NCBI RefSeq assembly: GCF_000331005.1
Contig: NZ_AEJB01000208.1
Span: forward strand, 113,408-177,407
From: Streptomyces turgidiscabies Car8
Lineage (GTDB): Bacteria > Actinomycetota > Actinomycetes > Streptomycetales > Streptomycetaceae
Length of the DNA: 64,000 bases
Reading direction: 5' to 3'
Part shown: in pieces, positions 1 to 8,238 of the stretch
Position numbering within the stretch: the first letter of the stretch is position 1
Layout: each line of letters begins with the position of its first letter
The notes under the pieces: generated by a model
What the model saw: the letters and a program-made list of their open reading frames with translations, nothing else
Told to the model about the DNA's origin: nothing
Databases searched by the model: none
Program-made: the position numbers and the translations under genes

Positions 1-928
1 GCCCCTTGGGGATCTTGAAGGTGGAGTTGAAGAGCACCTGGCCGAACCAGGAGGGGCCGGGGAGCATGAGGACCTTGTTCGCCTTGTCCTTGATGAAGCC
101 GGCGCTGAAGACGGTGTCCTTGGAGACCGAGCCCTTGGCGATCAGGTTGTCGAGCAGTTCGGCCATCCTGGTGCACTGGGAAGCCCGCAGATCGACCTTG
201 ACCTGCTTGGCGCCGGTCGCCGTGCTGGCAGGGCACTGGCTCGCCCAGAAGTACACCTCGGGACTCCAGGCGTCCCCGGCGGTTCCGACCAGGTAGCCGG
301 GGTGCTCCTCGGCGACCTTCTTGCCGAGTGCCTCGTACTCCTCCCAGGTGGCCGGGACGGAGTACCCGAACTTGTCCAGAAGCTTCTTGTTGTACCAGAG
401 CACGTTCTGCGCCAGGTCGTTGCGCAGGCAGTAGGTGTCGCCGTTGAAGGTGCACGGGTTGAGCGCGCCGTCGGCGAAGCCGTCGAGGGTGGTCTTCCGG
501 ATGATGTCCCGGTTGACGGGGGCGGCGTAGGGCGTCTTGCCCTGCGAGGCCCAGCTGCCGTCGTTGACGTTCGCGCTGAAGGCCACGTCGGGCCAGCCGC
601 TGCCGGTCCGGTCGAACAGCTGCACCTTGGTCTGCAGGTCGTTGGCCCCGTTCGCGTCGCCGCTGTACGTGACGATCTTCATCTTCACGTCCGGGTGCGC
701 CTTCTGGTACGCCTGCACGCCGGGTACACGGCCGGCGTCCGCCCAGACCGTGATCTCACTGCCTGCCTGCTGCTCCACGGGCTTGAATGCCGCGGGGGAG
801 GAAGTCGCCGCGGGTGTGGGGTCCGCGCTGCCGCAGGCAGCGAGCGCGAGCAGGGAGACGGCGCCCAGGACGGCGACGGCCGTGTGTCTGAGCTGGCGGC
901 GGGAGGAAACCGGAACGTCGTCGTTCAT
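1..928 (-). CDS. ABC transporter sugar-binding lipoprotein (partial)
   Basis: Extracellular solute-binding protein of a carbohydrate ABC importer, cut by the left edge after about 309 residues. The N-terminus carries a twin-arginine pair (RR at 10-11), a hydrophobic stretch and a lipobox ending LALAAC-GS, so Cys32 is the predicted lipid-anchored residue. The following sequence has the family's hallmarks: ITVWAD near residue 65, a DLQTKVQLF-type segment and YNKKLLDKFGY. The ATG at 928-926 is the start that gives an intact signal peptide. It follows the dehydratase gene on the same strand by about 100 bp, so permease genes would be expected further left. The substrate is unknown; the neighbours suggest a plant- or glycan-derived sugar or sugar acid. 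Confidence 0.85.
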   Translation of the reverse strand, partial: MNDDVPVSSRRQLRHTAVAVLGAVSLLALAACGSADPTPAATSSPAAFKPVEQQAGSEITVWADAGRVPGVQAYQKAHPDVKMKIVTYSGDANGANDLQTKVQLFDRTGSGWPDVAFSANVNDGSWASQGKTPYAAPVNRDIIRKTTLDGFADGALNPCTFNGDTYCLRNDLAQNVLWYNKKLLDKFGYSVPATWEEYEALGKKVAEEHPGYLVGTAGDAWSPEVYFWASQCPASTATGAKQVKVDLRASQCTRMAELLDNLIAKGSVSKDTVFSAGFIKDKANKVLMLPGPSWFGQVLFNSTFKIPKG

Positions 929-1032
929 GACTGACCTCAGATCTTGGGAAACGGCGCACAGCGGTTGGAAGGCACCGCGTTCGGGGTGTTCGGGGTGTTC
1001 TGGACGGGCGGTCGGGCCTGGGGCTCCGGACA

Positions 1033-2157
1033 TCAGGCCCGGGGTGGGGTGACGGTCTCCTTGTCGACGAATTCCTGCAGGACGGCGGGGTAGTCCAGGC
1101 CCGCCGGAAGGGCGACGCCTGGACCGGTGGGGGCATGGACGAGCCCCTGGGCGTCGATGCCACTTTCGCGGCTGATGGGGTTGCCCATGACCAGCGACTC
1201 GTAGTACGTGGTGTTCGAAATGGCCATGCACAGGTGCCGGTTGGGGATCTCCGGTCCGTGCACCTCGGCGCGCAGCCGGTAGGCGTCGGCGAGGTGGGCG
1301 GTGCGCATCGCGCCGGTGAAGCCGCCGCGCAGTTGCGTGGAGGCGCGGACTCCGAAGGTGGCGGCGCCGGCCTGGATGAAGTCGGCGGAGTTCATGTGCG
1401 CCCCGTCGGAGGTCTCGGCCACGAGGAGGGGAACGGCCACCGCGTCGGCGAGACGCTTGTACGCGGTGACACTGAACTCCCTCATCGGCTCCTCGTACCA
1501 GAGGTAGCCGGCGTCCGAGAGGGCGTGCCCGAGACGGACCGCGTCGGGGAGGTCGAAGCCCGCCGACCCGTCGAACATCAGCGGGATGTCGTCTCCTACG
1601 TGTTCCCGCAGAGCCACCGACAGGCGGGCGTCGCGGCGGGCGTCGCCCCAGGCGTGCAGCTTGATGGCGGGGTAGCCGAGCTCCAGGGCCTGGTCCGCGA
1701 TGTCCAGGTACTCCTCGACCGACGAGTAGGTGACAGTGGAGGCGTAGGCGGGTATCGAGGTGCGGTAACCGCCGAGCATCTGCCAGGTGGGCCGGTCGGC
1801 GAGTCGTCCGGCCAGGTCCCACAGCGCGGTGTCGACCAGACCCAGCAGATAGAGCGGTACCTCCTCCGTCCGGTCCAGCTCCCACATCCGGTGCCAGAGC
1901 CATTCCCGCTGCAGGGGATCCTGCCCCGCCAACTCCTTGCGCAGCACGCGGTCGAGCAGGTCGGTCAGGATGACCCCGCTGCCCCGTCGGGGGGACATCG
2001 CCACTCCCTCGACCCCTTCGTCCGTGCAGATGCGCAGCACCGCGGCCTCGCCCTCGGCCGGGCTGCCCAGGAGTCCGTCCCGCCAGACGAAGGGTGGACT
2101 GGCTCCCGGCACCCGGACCGGATGGCACTCGACTTCGGTAATGCGCACGGCTTGCAC
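1033..2157 (-). CDS. Enolase-superfamily sugar-acid dehydratase-like protein
   Basis: 374-residue mandelate racemase/muconate lactonizing enzyme family protein; such proteins abstract the alpha-proton of a carboxylate with Mg2+ bound, usually to dehydrate or racemise sugar acids. Visible catalytic features are the K166-L-H168 motif, metal ligands Asp196 (FDGSAG), Glu222 (YEEP) and Glu248 (AETSDG), and His300. The position where mandelate racemase has the Asp of the His-Asp dyad appears to be Ser273, so exact chemistry is uncertain. Translation could start at GTG 2157 or GTG 2148: the AAGGGG just upstream is adjacent to the first but correctly spaced from the second. It is divergent from the GntR regulator and upstream of the sugar-binding protein, which fits a sugar-acid catabolic unit. 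Confidence 0.8.
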   Translation of the reverse strand: MQAVRITEVECHPVRVPGASPPFVWRDGLLGSPAEGEAAVLRICTDEGVEGVAMSPRRGSGVILTDLLDRVLRKELAGQDPLQREWLWHRMWELDRTEEVPLYLLGLVDTALWDLAGRLADRPTWQMLGGYRTSIPAYASTVTYSSVEEYLDIADQALELGYPAIKLHAWGDARRDARLSVALREHVGDDIPLMFDGSAGFDLPDAVRLGHALSDAGYLWYEEPMREFSVTAYKRLADAVAVPLLVAETSDGAHMNSADFIQAGAATFGVRASTQLRGGFTGAMRTAHLADAYRLRAEVHGPEIPNRHLCMAISNTTYYESLVMGNPISRESGIDAQGLVHAPTGPGVALPAGLDYPAVLQEFVDKETVTPPRA

Positions 2158-2189
2158 CCCTTGGAGCGGGAAGTACTACTGCGAAATTT

Positions 2190-2222
2190 GCGTGTAACGT
2201 AAGTCGTCATACGAATGCTGTC
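2190..2222. promoter_or_regulatory. Candidate operator, copy 1 (GntR site)
   Basis: Read on the minus strand this 33-bp block matches 24 of 33 bases of the block at 3194-3226. Its core is a 16-bp imperfect palindrome, CGTATGAC/GACTTACG (6 of 8 positions symmetric). It sits in the divergent intergenic region between the dehydratase gene and the GntR gene, where an autoregulating repressor would bind. Binding by the adjacent regulator is inferred. Confidence 0.55.
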
Positions 2223-2276
2223 AAGAAGCCCTGACCAGTAGACTCGCCGTCATCCGCATCAGTTAGGGGGCCACGC

Positions 2277-3044
2277 ATGGCCAAGGAGATCGCCGACAGA
2301 GCCGGAGAGGCGCCCGTTCTCAAGCCCTGGCCCAAGCGTCCGGCCCGGCTGGCGCAGGCGGTCATGGAGAGTCTGACCGACACGATCGTGTCGGGTGTCA
2401 TTCCTCCGGGATCGACCCTGCCGGTGGAACCCGAGCTCTGCGAGACGTTCGGCGTCAGCCGGATCACCATCCGCGAGGCGGTCAAGTCCCTGGAGGCCAA
2501 GGGGCTGGTCCTCGCCCGGCAGGGCTACGGCACCACCGTCACCCCGCCCGAGGAGTGGAACCTCCTCGATCCGGTCGTCCTCGCCGCCACCGTCCAGCAC
2601 GACGACCAGCTCGTCGTGCTGGACCAACTGGTCGGCATCCGGTCGACGCTGGAGGCCCAGATGACGGCCCAGGCCGCGGAGCTGGCCACCGACGACGACC
2701 TGCGAGCCATCGAGCGGCTGCTCGCCCAGCTCGACGAGGAGACCGCCGTCCCGGCACGCTTCATCGAGACCGACGTGGCCTTCCACGACCGGATCCTGCA
2801 GGCGTCCCACAACAGGCTCGGGCGTTCCATCATCCGGATCCTTCATGCCCAGGCGCGCACGACGTTCCTGTACAACGGCACTCCGGACGCGACCGCGTGC
2901 GAGCGGGCCAACGCGGAGCATCGCGAAGTCGCCGAGCGACTGCTGGCCCGGGACGCCGACGGGGCCGCGCGGGCCATGGCGGCACACATCGACACCGCGT
3001 GGAGTCGCCGCCGTCTGCCGAACGTGAGCTCGCCCGCCTCCTGA
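2277..3044 (+). CDS. GntR-family regulator (FCD/FadR subfamily)
   Basis: 255-residue DNA-binding repressor or activator. Residues about 25-90 form a winged helix-turn-helix (motif LCETFGVSRITIREAVKSL, then the wing QGYGTT). The helical remainder is an FCD ligand-binding domain, with metal-binding-type Asp and His residues in FIETDVAFHDRI and EHREV. FCD proteins usually sense an organic or sugar acid. The ATG follows GGGGG at good spacing. It is divergent from the dehydratase gene with a shared operator-like palindrome between them, and a second copy of that site precedes the beta-helix gene downstream. It is therefore the likely local regulator of the locus. Confidence 0.88.
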   Translation: MAKEIADRAGEAPVLKPWPKRPARLAQAVMESLTDTIVSGVIPPGSTLPVEPELCETFGVSRITIREAVKSLEAKGLVLARQGYGTTVTPPEEWNLLDPVVLAATVQHDDQLVVLDQLVGIRSTLEAQMTAQAAELATDDDLRAIERLLAQLDEETAVPARFIETDVAFHDRILQASHNRLGRSIIRILHAQARTTFLYNGTPDATACERANAEHREVAERLLARDADGAARAMAAHIDTAWSRRRLPNVSSPAS

Positions 3045-3193
3045 GCTCTCCGCCACCCCCTGAGCCCCCGGCACCCCCGGCCTCCTGAGAACACCCGCAG
3101 CGACCTCGCCCCCGAGCCCGACAGGCCGGGGGCGTCCGCATGCCCGGGCCGACTTCGGGCCAACTCCGACCGGATCCGCGTGCGCGATCTATT

Positions 3194-3226
3194 GACGAAA
3201 TTCATATGACGTCTAATGTTACAGCC
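3194..3226. promoter_or_regulatory. Candidate operator, copy 2 (GntR site)
   Basis: Second copy of the 33-bp block; core CATATGAC/GTCTAATG, again symmetric at 6 of 8 positions. It lies about 90 bp upstream of the secreted beta-helix gene start at 3314. Its resemblance to the 2190-2222 block suggests one regulator controls both transcription units. Confidence 0.55.
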
Positions 3227-3313
3227 CTATTTCCCTTCCCCTCCTGTGCCTCTGGGCTGTCCCCTGCCCGCGACGGGCGCCGCAGGCTTCCTGAACCACC
3301 CGGAAGGTGTCAC

Positions 3314-6300
3314 GTGCGAACAACCCGCATTCGTCCCTCGGTTCCCCACCGGCTCAGATCATGGCTGGCCACAGCAGCCGTCCTCACCGCCTCGACGGCC
3401 GGGGTCCTCGTCCAGGCCGGCCCCGCCCTCGCGGCGGGCGCGACGCTCTACGCGTCGCCGAGCGGCTCCGGCACCACCTGCTCCGCGAGCCTGCCGTGCT
3501 CCGTCACCCAGGCCAAGACCAATGTGCGGGCGATCAACAGCTCCATGACGGCCGACATCACCGTCCAGCTCGCCGACGGCACCTACCGGCTCTCGGCGCC
3601 GCTCGCCTTCACCTCGGCGGACTCCGGCACAGGCGGCCACACGGTGAACTGGAAGGCCGCGCCGGGCGCCCGTCCCGTGATCACCGGCGCACAGAAGGCC
3701 ACCGGCTGGACCGTGCAGGACTCGGCCAGGAACATCTGGAAGAGCAACGTCGGCACCGGCTTCGACACGCGCCATCTGACCGTCGACGGCGTCCTGGCCA
3801 CCAGGGCCCGCTCCTCGATCAACCGCTCCGACCTGACCGCTACCACCAGCGGCTACACCTTCACGAACAGTTCGCTGAGCTACCTCAACAGCCTCGCGCA
3901 GCCCAGCCGGACCGAGATCCACGGCATCGGCTCCTTCACCGACCGCTACGCCCCGGTGACCGGCATCAGCGGCGGCACCATCACCATGGCCCAGCCCTCG
4001 TGGAACAACAACACGTTCGGCTACGACACCCTGACGAGCCCCTTCCGGGCCGGCCCCCTCTACATCGAGAACGCCTACGAACTGCTCGACACCGCAGGCG
4101 AGTGGTACCTCGCGACCACTACCGGCACCCTTTACTACAAGCCGCTCTCCGGGCAGGACATGAGCACGGCCGACGTCGAGGTGCCGAAGCTGGAGTCCCT
4201 CATCGACGTCGGAGGGACGTACTCCTCCCCCGCCACCCACATCGCCTTCTCGGGGCTGCAGTTCTCGGGCACCAGCTGGCTGGACCCCACCGCCCACGGC
4301 TACGCCAGCCAGCAGACCGGCGCGTACATCTCCGGCGCGTGGGGCCGCCCGTCGGACGCGCTGACCTCGTGCCAGAGCGGCTGCCCCCTCTTCGAGGCGA
4401 CACGCCCCCACTGGGACCAGATGCCCTCCGCCGTACAGGTCTCGGCCGCCGACCACATCACGTTCACCGGCAACCGCTTCACGCAGCTCGGACAGAGCGG
4501 ACTCGGCATCGGGAACGACGCCAACGCCCACACCACCGGCGTGGGGCTCGGCGCCGACACCGTCACCGCGACCGGCAACGTCTTCACCCAGGACGCGGGC
4601 GGCGGCATCGTCGTCGGCGGTCTTCAGGCGAACGCACACCACCCCAGTGACAGCCGGATGACCAACCGGAACATCACACTGAGCAACAACCTCATCCACG
4701 ACGTGGCGTTGGAGTACCGCGACATGTCGGCCATCCTCGTCACCTACGTCAACGGCGCGACCGTCTCGCACAACGAGGTGTACAACCTGCCCTACTCCGG
4801 CATCACCATCGGCTACGGCTGGGGCGCCAACGACATCGGTGGCAGCCAGGACTACGTCAACCGGGGCCTGTACAGCTACCAGCCCACCTACACGACCGCG
4901 ACCACCGCCGCGAACAACCACGTCACCGACAACTACATCCACGACCTCATGCAGCAGATGACCGACGGCGGCTGCATGTACACCCTGTCGGCGTCACCCG
5001 GCAGCACCTTCGAACGCAACTACTGCCACAGCAACGGCGGTTGGTTCGGCTTCTACCACGACGAGGGCTCCCGGAACTTCACGGACACCAACAACGTCTT
5101 CCGCAACACCGGCGAATGGGGCCATGAGAACAGCAGCGCGACCAACAACACCGGCGCCCTGACCCTGACCGACAACTGGACGAACAACAGCTCCGCGAAC
5201 ATCACCAACACCAACGGCCGCGGTGACGTGGTCAGCGGCACCGTCGTCGTCAGCGACGGCAACTGGCCGTCAGCCGCCAAGACGGTCATGAACAACGCCG
5301 GTATCCAGCCCCTCTACCGTCCGCTGACCACCGACCCCGTCAACTCGCCCTACAGCGCCTACTCCTCCACCCCCGCCGGCACCGGCCAGAGCGGCGGCCA
5401 CTTCACCGTCACCGACGCGGGGGCGGACATCTGGGGTGCCGGCGGACAGCACGACGACGCCTACGGCACCGTCTACCAGGCCGATGCGGCTGTCAACGGC
5501 ACCTCGGTGACAGCCCGGGTCGACAGTCTGGACAACACCAGCAGCTGGGCCAAGGCCGGCGTCGTCCTGCGCAACGACCTCACCGGCAACGGCTCCTCCG
5601 CCGGATACGCGGCGGTGGTGGTGACCCCGGGCAACGGCGTCAGCTTCCAGCGGGACTCCAACGCCGACGGTTACCTCGACCAGCTCACGTCCACCACTGC
5701 CACCGTCAAGGCACCGGTCTGGCTGCGACTCACCCGCACGGCCGCCCAGGTGTCCGCCTACTACTCCACCGACGGATCCACCTTCACCCAGGTCGGCTCC
5801 ACGGTGACCCTGCCGTCCATGGCGGCCACCCAGGACGCCGGCGTCATCCACACCGCCCACAGCACCACCGCCGGCAGCGCGACATTCAGCAACCTGCGAA
5901 TCGTCACCTCTCCCTACAAAGCATCCAGTTCGATCCCGGCCGCCGTCACCCAGAGCGGCGGAGCGACCTCCCTGACCAGCGCGGGCATCGACGTATGGCG
6001 CTCCGGCACGGCGTACGACGACGAGTACTCCGCGGCCTACCGGACGGGGGCCGCTGGAACGTCCTCCACCGTCACCGTCCGCGTCACCGGTCAGGACAGG
6101 ACCAACAGCTGGGCCAAAGCCGGCCTGATGCTGCGAAACGACATCGCCTCCGCCGGCTCGTCCACCGGGTACCTCGTCCTCGCCACCACCCCCGGCAGCG
6201 GAATCGCCCTGTCGTCGGACTCCAACGGTGACGGCTACCTCGACGCCAACGCCGTCAAGACCGGAAGTGGCACCGTCGCCCCGGTCTGGCTCCGCCTGGT

Positions 6301-6472
6301 CAGGAGCGGTACGTCGGTCACCGGCTCCTACTCCGCCGACGGCACCACCTGGACCACGGTCGGCACCGCGACCCTGACCGGGGCGAACAGCACCCTGGAC
6401 GCGGGCATGTTCTCCACGGCCCACGCCGGAAGCATCGGCACCGCGACCTTCAGCCAGTTCTCCGTCAGCTGA
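3314..6472 (+). CDS. Secreted parallel beta-helix protein, GH141-like, with two C-terminal sandwich domains
   Basis: 1052-residue exported protein. The GTG at 3314 follows GGAAGGTG and gives a clean signal peptide (basic start, hydrophobic core, cleavage near ALA-AGA); an upstream in-frame extension lacks both. Residues about 45-690 begin YASPSGSGTTC and carry motifs such as GEWYLATTTGTLYYKP and many short N-rich turns typical of a right-handed parallel beta-helix. The pattern resembles GH141 glycosidases (fucosidase/xylanase type). Residues about 693-866 and 880-1052 are two copies of one beta-sandwich domain, each with a (T/S)SWAKAG.(V/M)LRND motif. Likely acts outside the cell on a plant or glycan polymer. 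The family assignment is by pattern only. Confidence 0.7.
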   Translation: MRTTRIRPSVPHRLRSWLATAAVLTASTAGVLVQAGPALAAGATLYASPSGSGTTCSASLPCSVTQAKTNVRAINSSMTADITVQLADGTYRLSAPLAFTSADSGTGGHTVNWKAAPGARPVITGAQKATGWTVQDSARNIWKSNVGTGFDTRHLTVDGVLATRARSSINRSDLTATTSGYTFTNSSLSYLNSLAQPSRTEIHGIGSFTDRYAPVTGISGGTITMAQPSWNNNTFGYDTLTSPFRAGPLYIENAYELLDTAGEWYLATTTGTLYYKPLSGQDMSTADVEVPKLESLIDVGGTYSSPATHIAFSGLQFSGTSWLDPTAHGYASQQTGAYISGAWGRPSDALTSCQSGCPLFEATRPHWDQMPSAVQVSAADHITFTGNRFTQLGQSGLGIGNDANAHTTGVGLGADTVTATGNVFTQDAGGGIVVGGLQANAHHPSDSRMTNRNITLSNNLIHDVALEYRDMSAILVTYVNGATVSHNEVYNLPYSGITIGYGWGANDIGGSQDYVNRGLYSYQPTYTTATTAANNHVTDNYIHDLMQQMTDGGCMYTLSASPGSTFERNYCHSNGGWFGFYHDEGSRNFTDTNNVFRNTGEWGHENSSATNNTGALTLTDNWTNNSSANITNTNGRGDVVSGTVVVSDGNWPSAAKTVMNNAGIQPLYRPLTTDPVNSPYSAYSSTPAGTGQSGGHFTVTDAGADIWGAGGQHDDAYGTVYQADAAVNGTSVTARVDSLDNTSSWAKAGVVLRNDLTGNGSSAGYAAVVVTPGNGVSFQRDSNADGYLDQLTSTTATVKAPVWLRLTRTAAQVSAYYSTDGSTFTQVGSTVTLPSMAATQDAGVIHTAHSTTAGSATFSNLRIVTSPYKASSSIPAAVTQSGGATSLTSAGIDVWRSGTAYDDEYSAAYRTGAAGTSSTVTVRVTGQDRTNSWAKAGLMLRNDIASAGSSTGYLVLATTPGSGIALSSDSNGDGYLDANAVKTGSGTVAPVWLRLVRSGTSVTGSYSADGTTWTTVGTATLTGANSTLDAGMFSTAHAGSIGTATFSQFSVS

Positions 6473-6601
6473 CGAAGCGGTTCGGGCCACGATCTCCGAA
6501 ACGAGCTCCGCGTGCCGGTGCGACCTTCGCACCGGCACACGGAGCACCAGGCTGGCGCAAGGCGGAGTTCTCGGTAAATATGTCACCTGCCCCGCTCTGC
6601 A

Positions 6602-6616
6602 CTTACCGCCAGTAAC
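6602..6616. promoter_or_regulatory. Candidate HxlR-type operator, site 1
   Basis: The 15-mer CTTACCGCCAGTAAC, with TTAC/GTAA half-sites, lies about 30 bp upstream of the HxlR gene. The same sequence with three changes lies upstream of the SnoaL-like gene at 7563-7577, and a related sequence is in the hairpin at 7011-7040. Autoregulation is inferred. Confidence 0.45.
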
Positions 6617-6645
6617 AGCCGACTCGACGCAACCGATGAGGGCCT

Positions 6646-7020
6646 GTGACGCCTCCGCAATTTCCGGCCTTCGACGTCATGACGGCGACCTGCCCGTCCC
6701 GCACCTCGCTCGCCCGCATCGCCAACAAGTGGACGGCCATGGTGGTCATCGCGCTCAGCACGGGCCCCATGCGCTTCCGCGACCTGCGCACCAGCGTCGA
6801 CGGCATCAGCGGCAAGGTCCTCACCGAGACACTCCGGGATCTGGAGCGCGACGGCATCGTCACCCGCCAGGTGTACGGCGAGGTCCCGCCCCGGGTCGAG
6901 TACGAGCTGACCGCGCTGGGGCGCACTCTGTACGCCCCGCTCCAGGCACTGGGCCTCTGGGCCGAGGAACACTTCACGGAGGTACTCGCGGCACGCGAGC
7001 GCTACGACGCCCGCCAGTGA
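6646..7020 (+). CDS. HxlR-family winged-helix regulator
   Basis: 124-residue MarR-like transcription factor of the HxlR family, which often senses aldehydes, quinones or redox stress through cysteine. The family signature is clear: a Cys near the start (ATCPS, Cys16), then NKWTAMVVIALSTGPMRFRDLR, then SGKVLTETLRDLERDGIV and the wing PRVEYELTALGRTL. GTG 6646 follows GAGGG at rather short spacing; ATG 6679 is an alternative start. It is convergent with the SnoaL-like gene, and both genes have a similar 15-bp site in front of them, so it probably controls itself and that gene. Confidence 0.85.
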   Translation: MTPPQFPAFDVMTATCPSRTSLARIANKWTAMVVIALSTGPMRFRDLRTSVDGISGKVLTETLRDLERDGIVTRQVYGEVPPRVEYELTALGRTLYAPLQALGLWAEEHFTEVLAARERYDARQ

Positions 7021-7040
7021 CCGTGACCGGTCACTGGCGG
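7011..7040. terminator. Hairpin over the HxlR stop codon
   Basis: A perfect 12-bp inverted repeat (CCGCCAGTGACC / GGTCACTGGCGG) spans the HxlR stop codon, between convergent genes. There is no T-tract. The arms also resemble the 15-bp sites at 6602 and 7563, so it may be a terminator, a regulator-binding site, or both. Confidence 0.5.
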
Positions 7041-7112
7041 TAGACATTCGGCGCAACGGCCCGCGTGCCCGGAGTTCGACCGAAGGCTTTCCCTGGGGCA
7101 AATACGGGCGGC

Positions 7113-7508
7113 CTACTTCCCCCAGAAGGCGTCCTCGGCCACCTGGTCCTCGGAGAACAGCCACATCTCGACGATCCTGCCGTCCTCGAGGCGCAGGACA
7201 TCCACGCCGTCCATGCTCATGGACGCGCCCTCGCGCCGTCCGGCGAAGTGGATCGAGGCGGCCACGGTGTCGCCGTTGCCCATGAGAGCGTGGACCGTTT
7301 CGATGGCGAAGGAGCCCTGGCTGGCCTCTATCATCCCGCCGAGCATCGCGAAGACGGCGTCGCGCCCCTCGCGCTCACCGGAGAACCGGTTGGCGCCCGG
7401 CTGATGCCAGACGATCCCCTCGTCCAGAAGCTCGCCCACCTTGGCCAGGTCGCCCTTCTGGATCGCCTGGAAGTACTCACGTGCAATGTCGACGTTCTTG
7501 CTGGTCAT
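7113..7508 (-). CDS. SnoaL-like / NTF2-fold protein
   Basis: 131-residue alpha+beta cone-fold protein of the SnoaL-like family, which holds small isomerases, cyclases and ligand-binding proteins. Visible features are the start MTSKNVDIAREYFQAIQKGD, the strand DEGIVWHQPG and the closing IVEMWLFSEDQ. The ATG at 7508 has GAGGAG seven bases upstream and is preferred over a longer frame beginning further out. No catalytic residues can be assigned with confidence. Its promoter region carries the HxlR-type site at 7563-7577, which suggests control by the neighbouring regulator. Confidence 0.75.
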   Translation of the reverse strand: MTSKNVDIAREYFQAIQKGDLAKVGELLDEGIVWHQPGANRFSGEREGRDAVFAMLGGMIEASQGSFAIETVHALMGNGDTVAASIHFAGRREGASMSMDGVDVLRLEDGRIVEMWLFSEDQVAEDAFWGK

Positions 7509-7562
7509 GGCAACACTCCTCAAGCCTCGGACATGAAGGCGGTAGGGCTTCTCACCCACATG

Positions 7563-7577
7563 CTCACCATCAGTAAC
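7563..7577. promoter_or_regulatory. Candidate HxlR-type operator, site 3
   Basis: CTCACCATCAGTAAC matches 12 of 15 bases of the site at 6602-6616 and lies about 55 bp upstream of the SnoaL-like start. It supports a two-gene regulon. Confidence 0.45.
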
Positions 7578-8238
7578 CAGTCACCTCAACGTAACCAATG
7601 GAATTTCGTGACGCACGTCACATGCAGCCGGAGGTACTGCGAGGGGGTTACCCGCGAAAGCCACTGAGCCGCCACCGCCAGGCGAGGGCATCGACCATCC
7701 GATTCACCCGATCTTTTTCCCCTCTCAGGCCAGTGGGTCATTGCGGCTCCTCCCGAGAATTCGCTCAATCCCGCAGCTCTGAGAAGGAGTTTCTGTCGAT
7801 CCTCTAGACAGGCTCCGCACTGAAGCTCCTTAATAGGTCCGATGTTGCTCCCGGCGAACCACACACCGTGGGTTGGCTGCCCGGCATGTGGCCCGGAAGA
7901 GTTTGGAGAGCCCGTTGTCAGAGCCGATCAACCGCAGTAGGGCCACTCGCCGACTGGGCGGTCCGCCGAGGGCGAGCTCCCCCCTTCGTCCGTGCCGGCC
8001 GCCTCTCTGAACACGGTCCCCCTGCTCGTCGACGGACCGCATGCCCAGACCACTCCGTCACCGTGCCCGACGCACCCCGGGGTGACCGACGCATCCCGGT
8101 TCCGCCGACCCCGCTGACGGCGACCGCACCGGCCGTGCGGCTCCCGGCCCGCCTTCGTCATACTCCGGCGCCCCAGGCCGTCGACCGCTACCTGGGCGCC
8201 GTCCCCCCAGTTGTGCCATCGATCCACAGGAGTGGGCC
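7578..8238. other. Non-coding stretch upstream of the fucosidase gene
   Basis: About 660 bp with no convincing gene. Open frames here have no ribosome-binding site or recognisable protein. The only clear signal is the fucosidase ribosome-binding site CAGGAGTGGGCC just before 8239. No copy of the 33-bp GntR-type block was found here. Confidence 0.6.
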
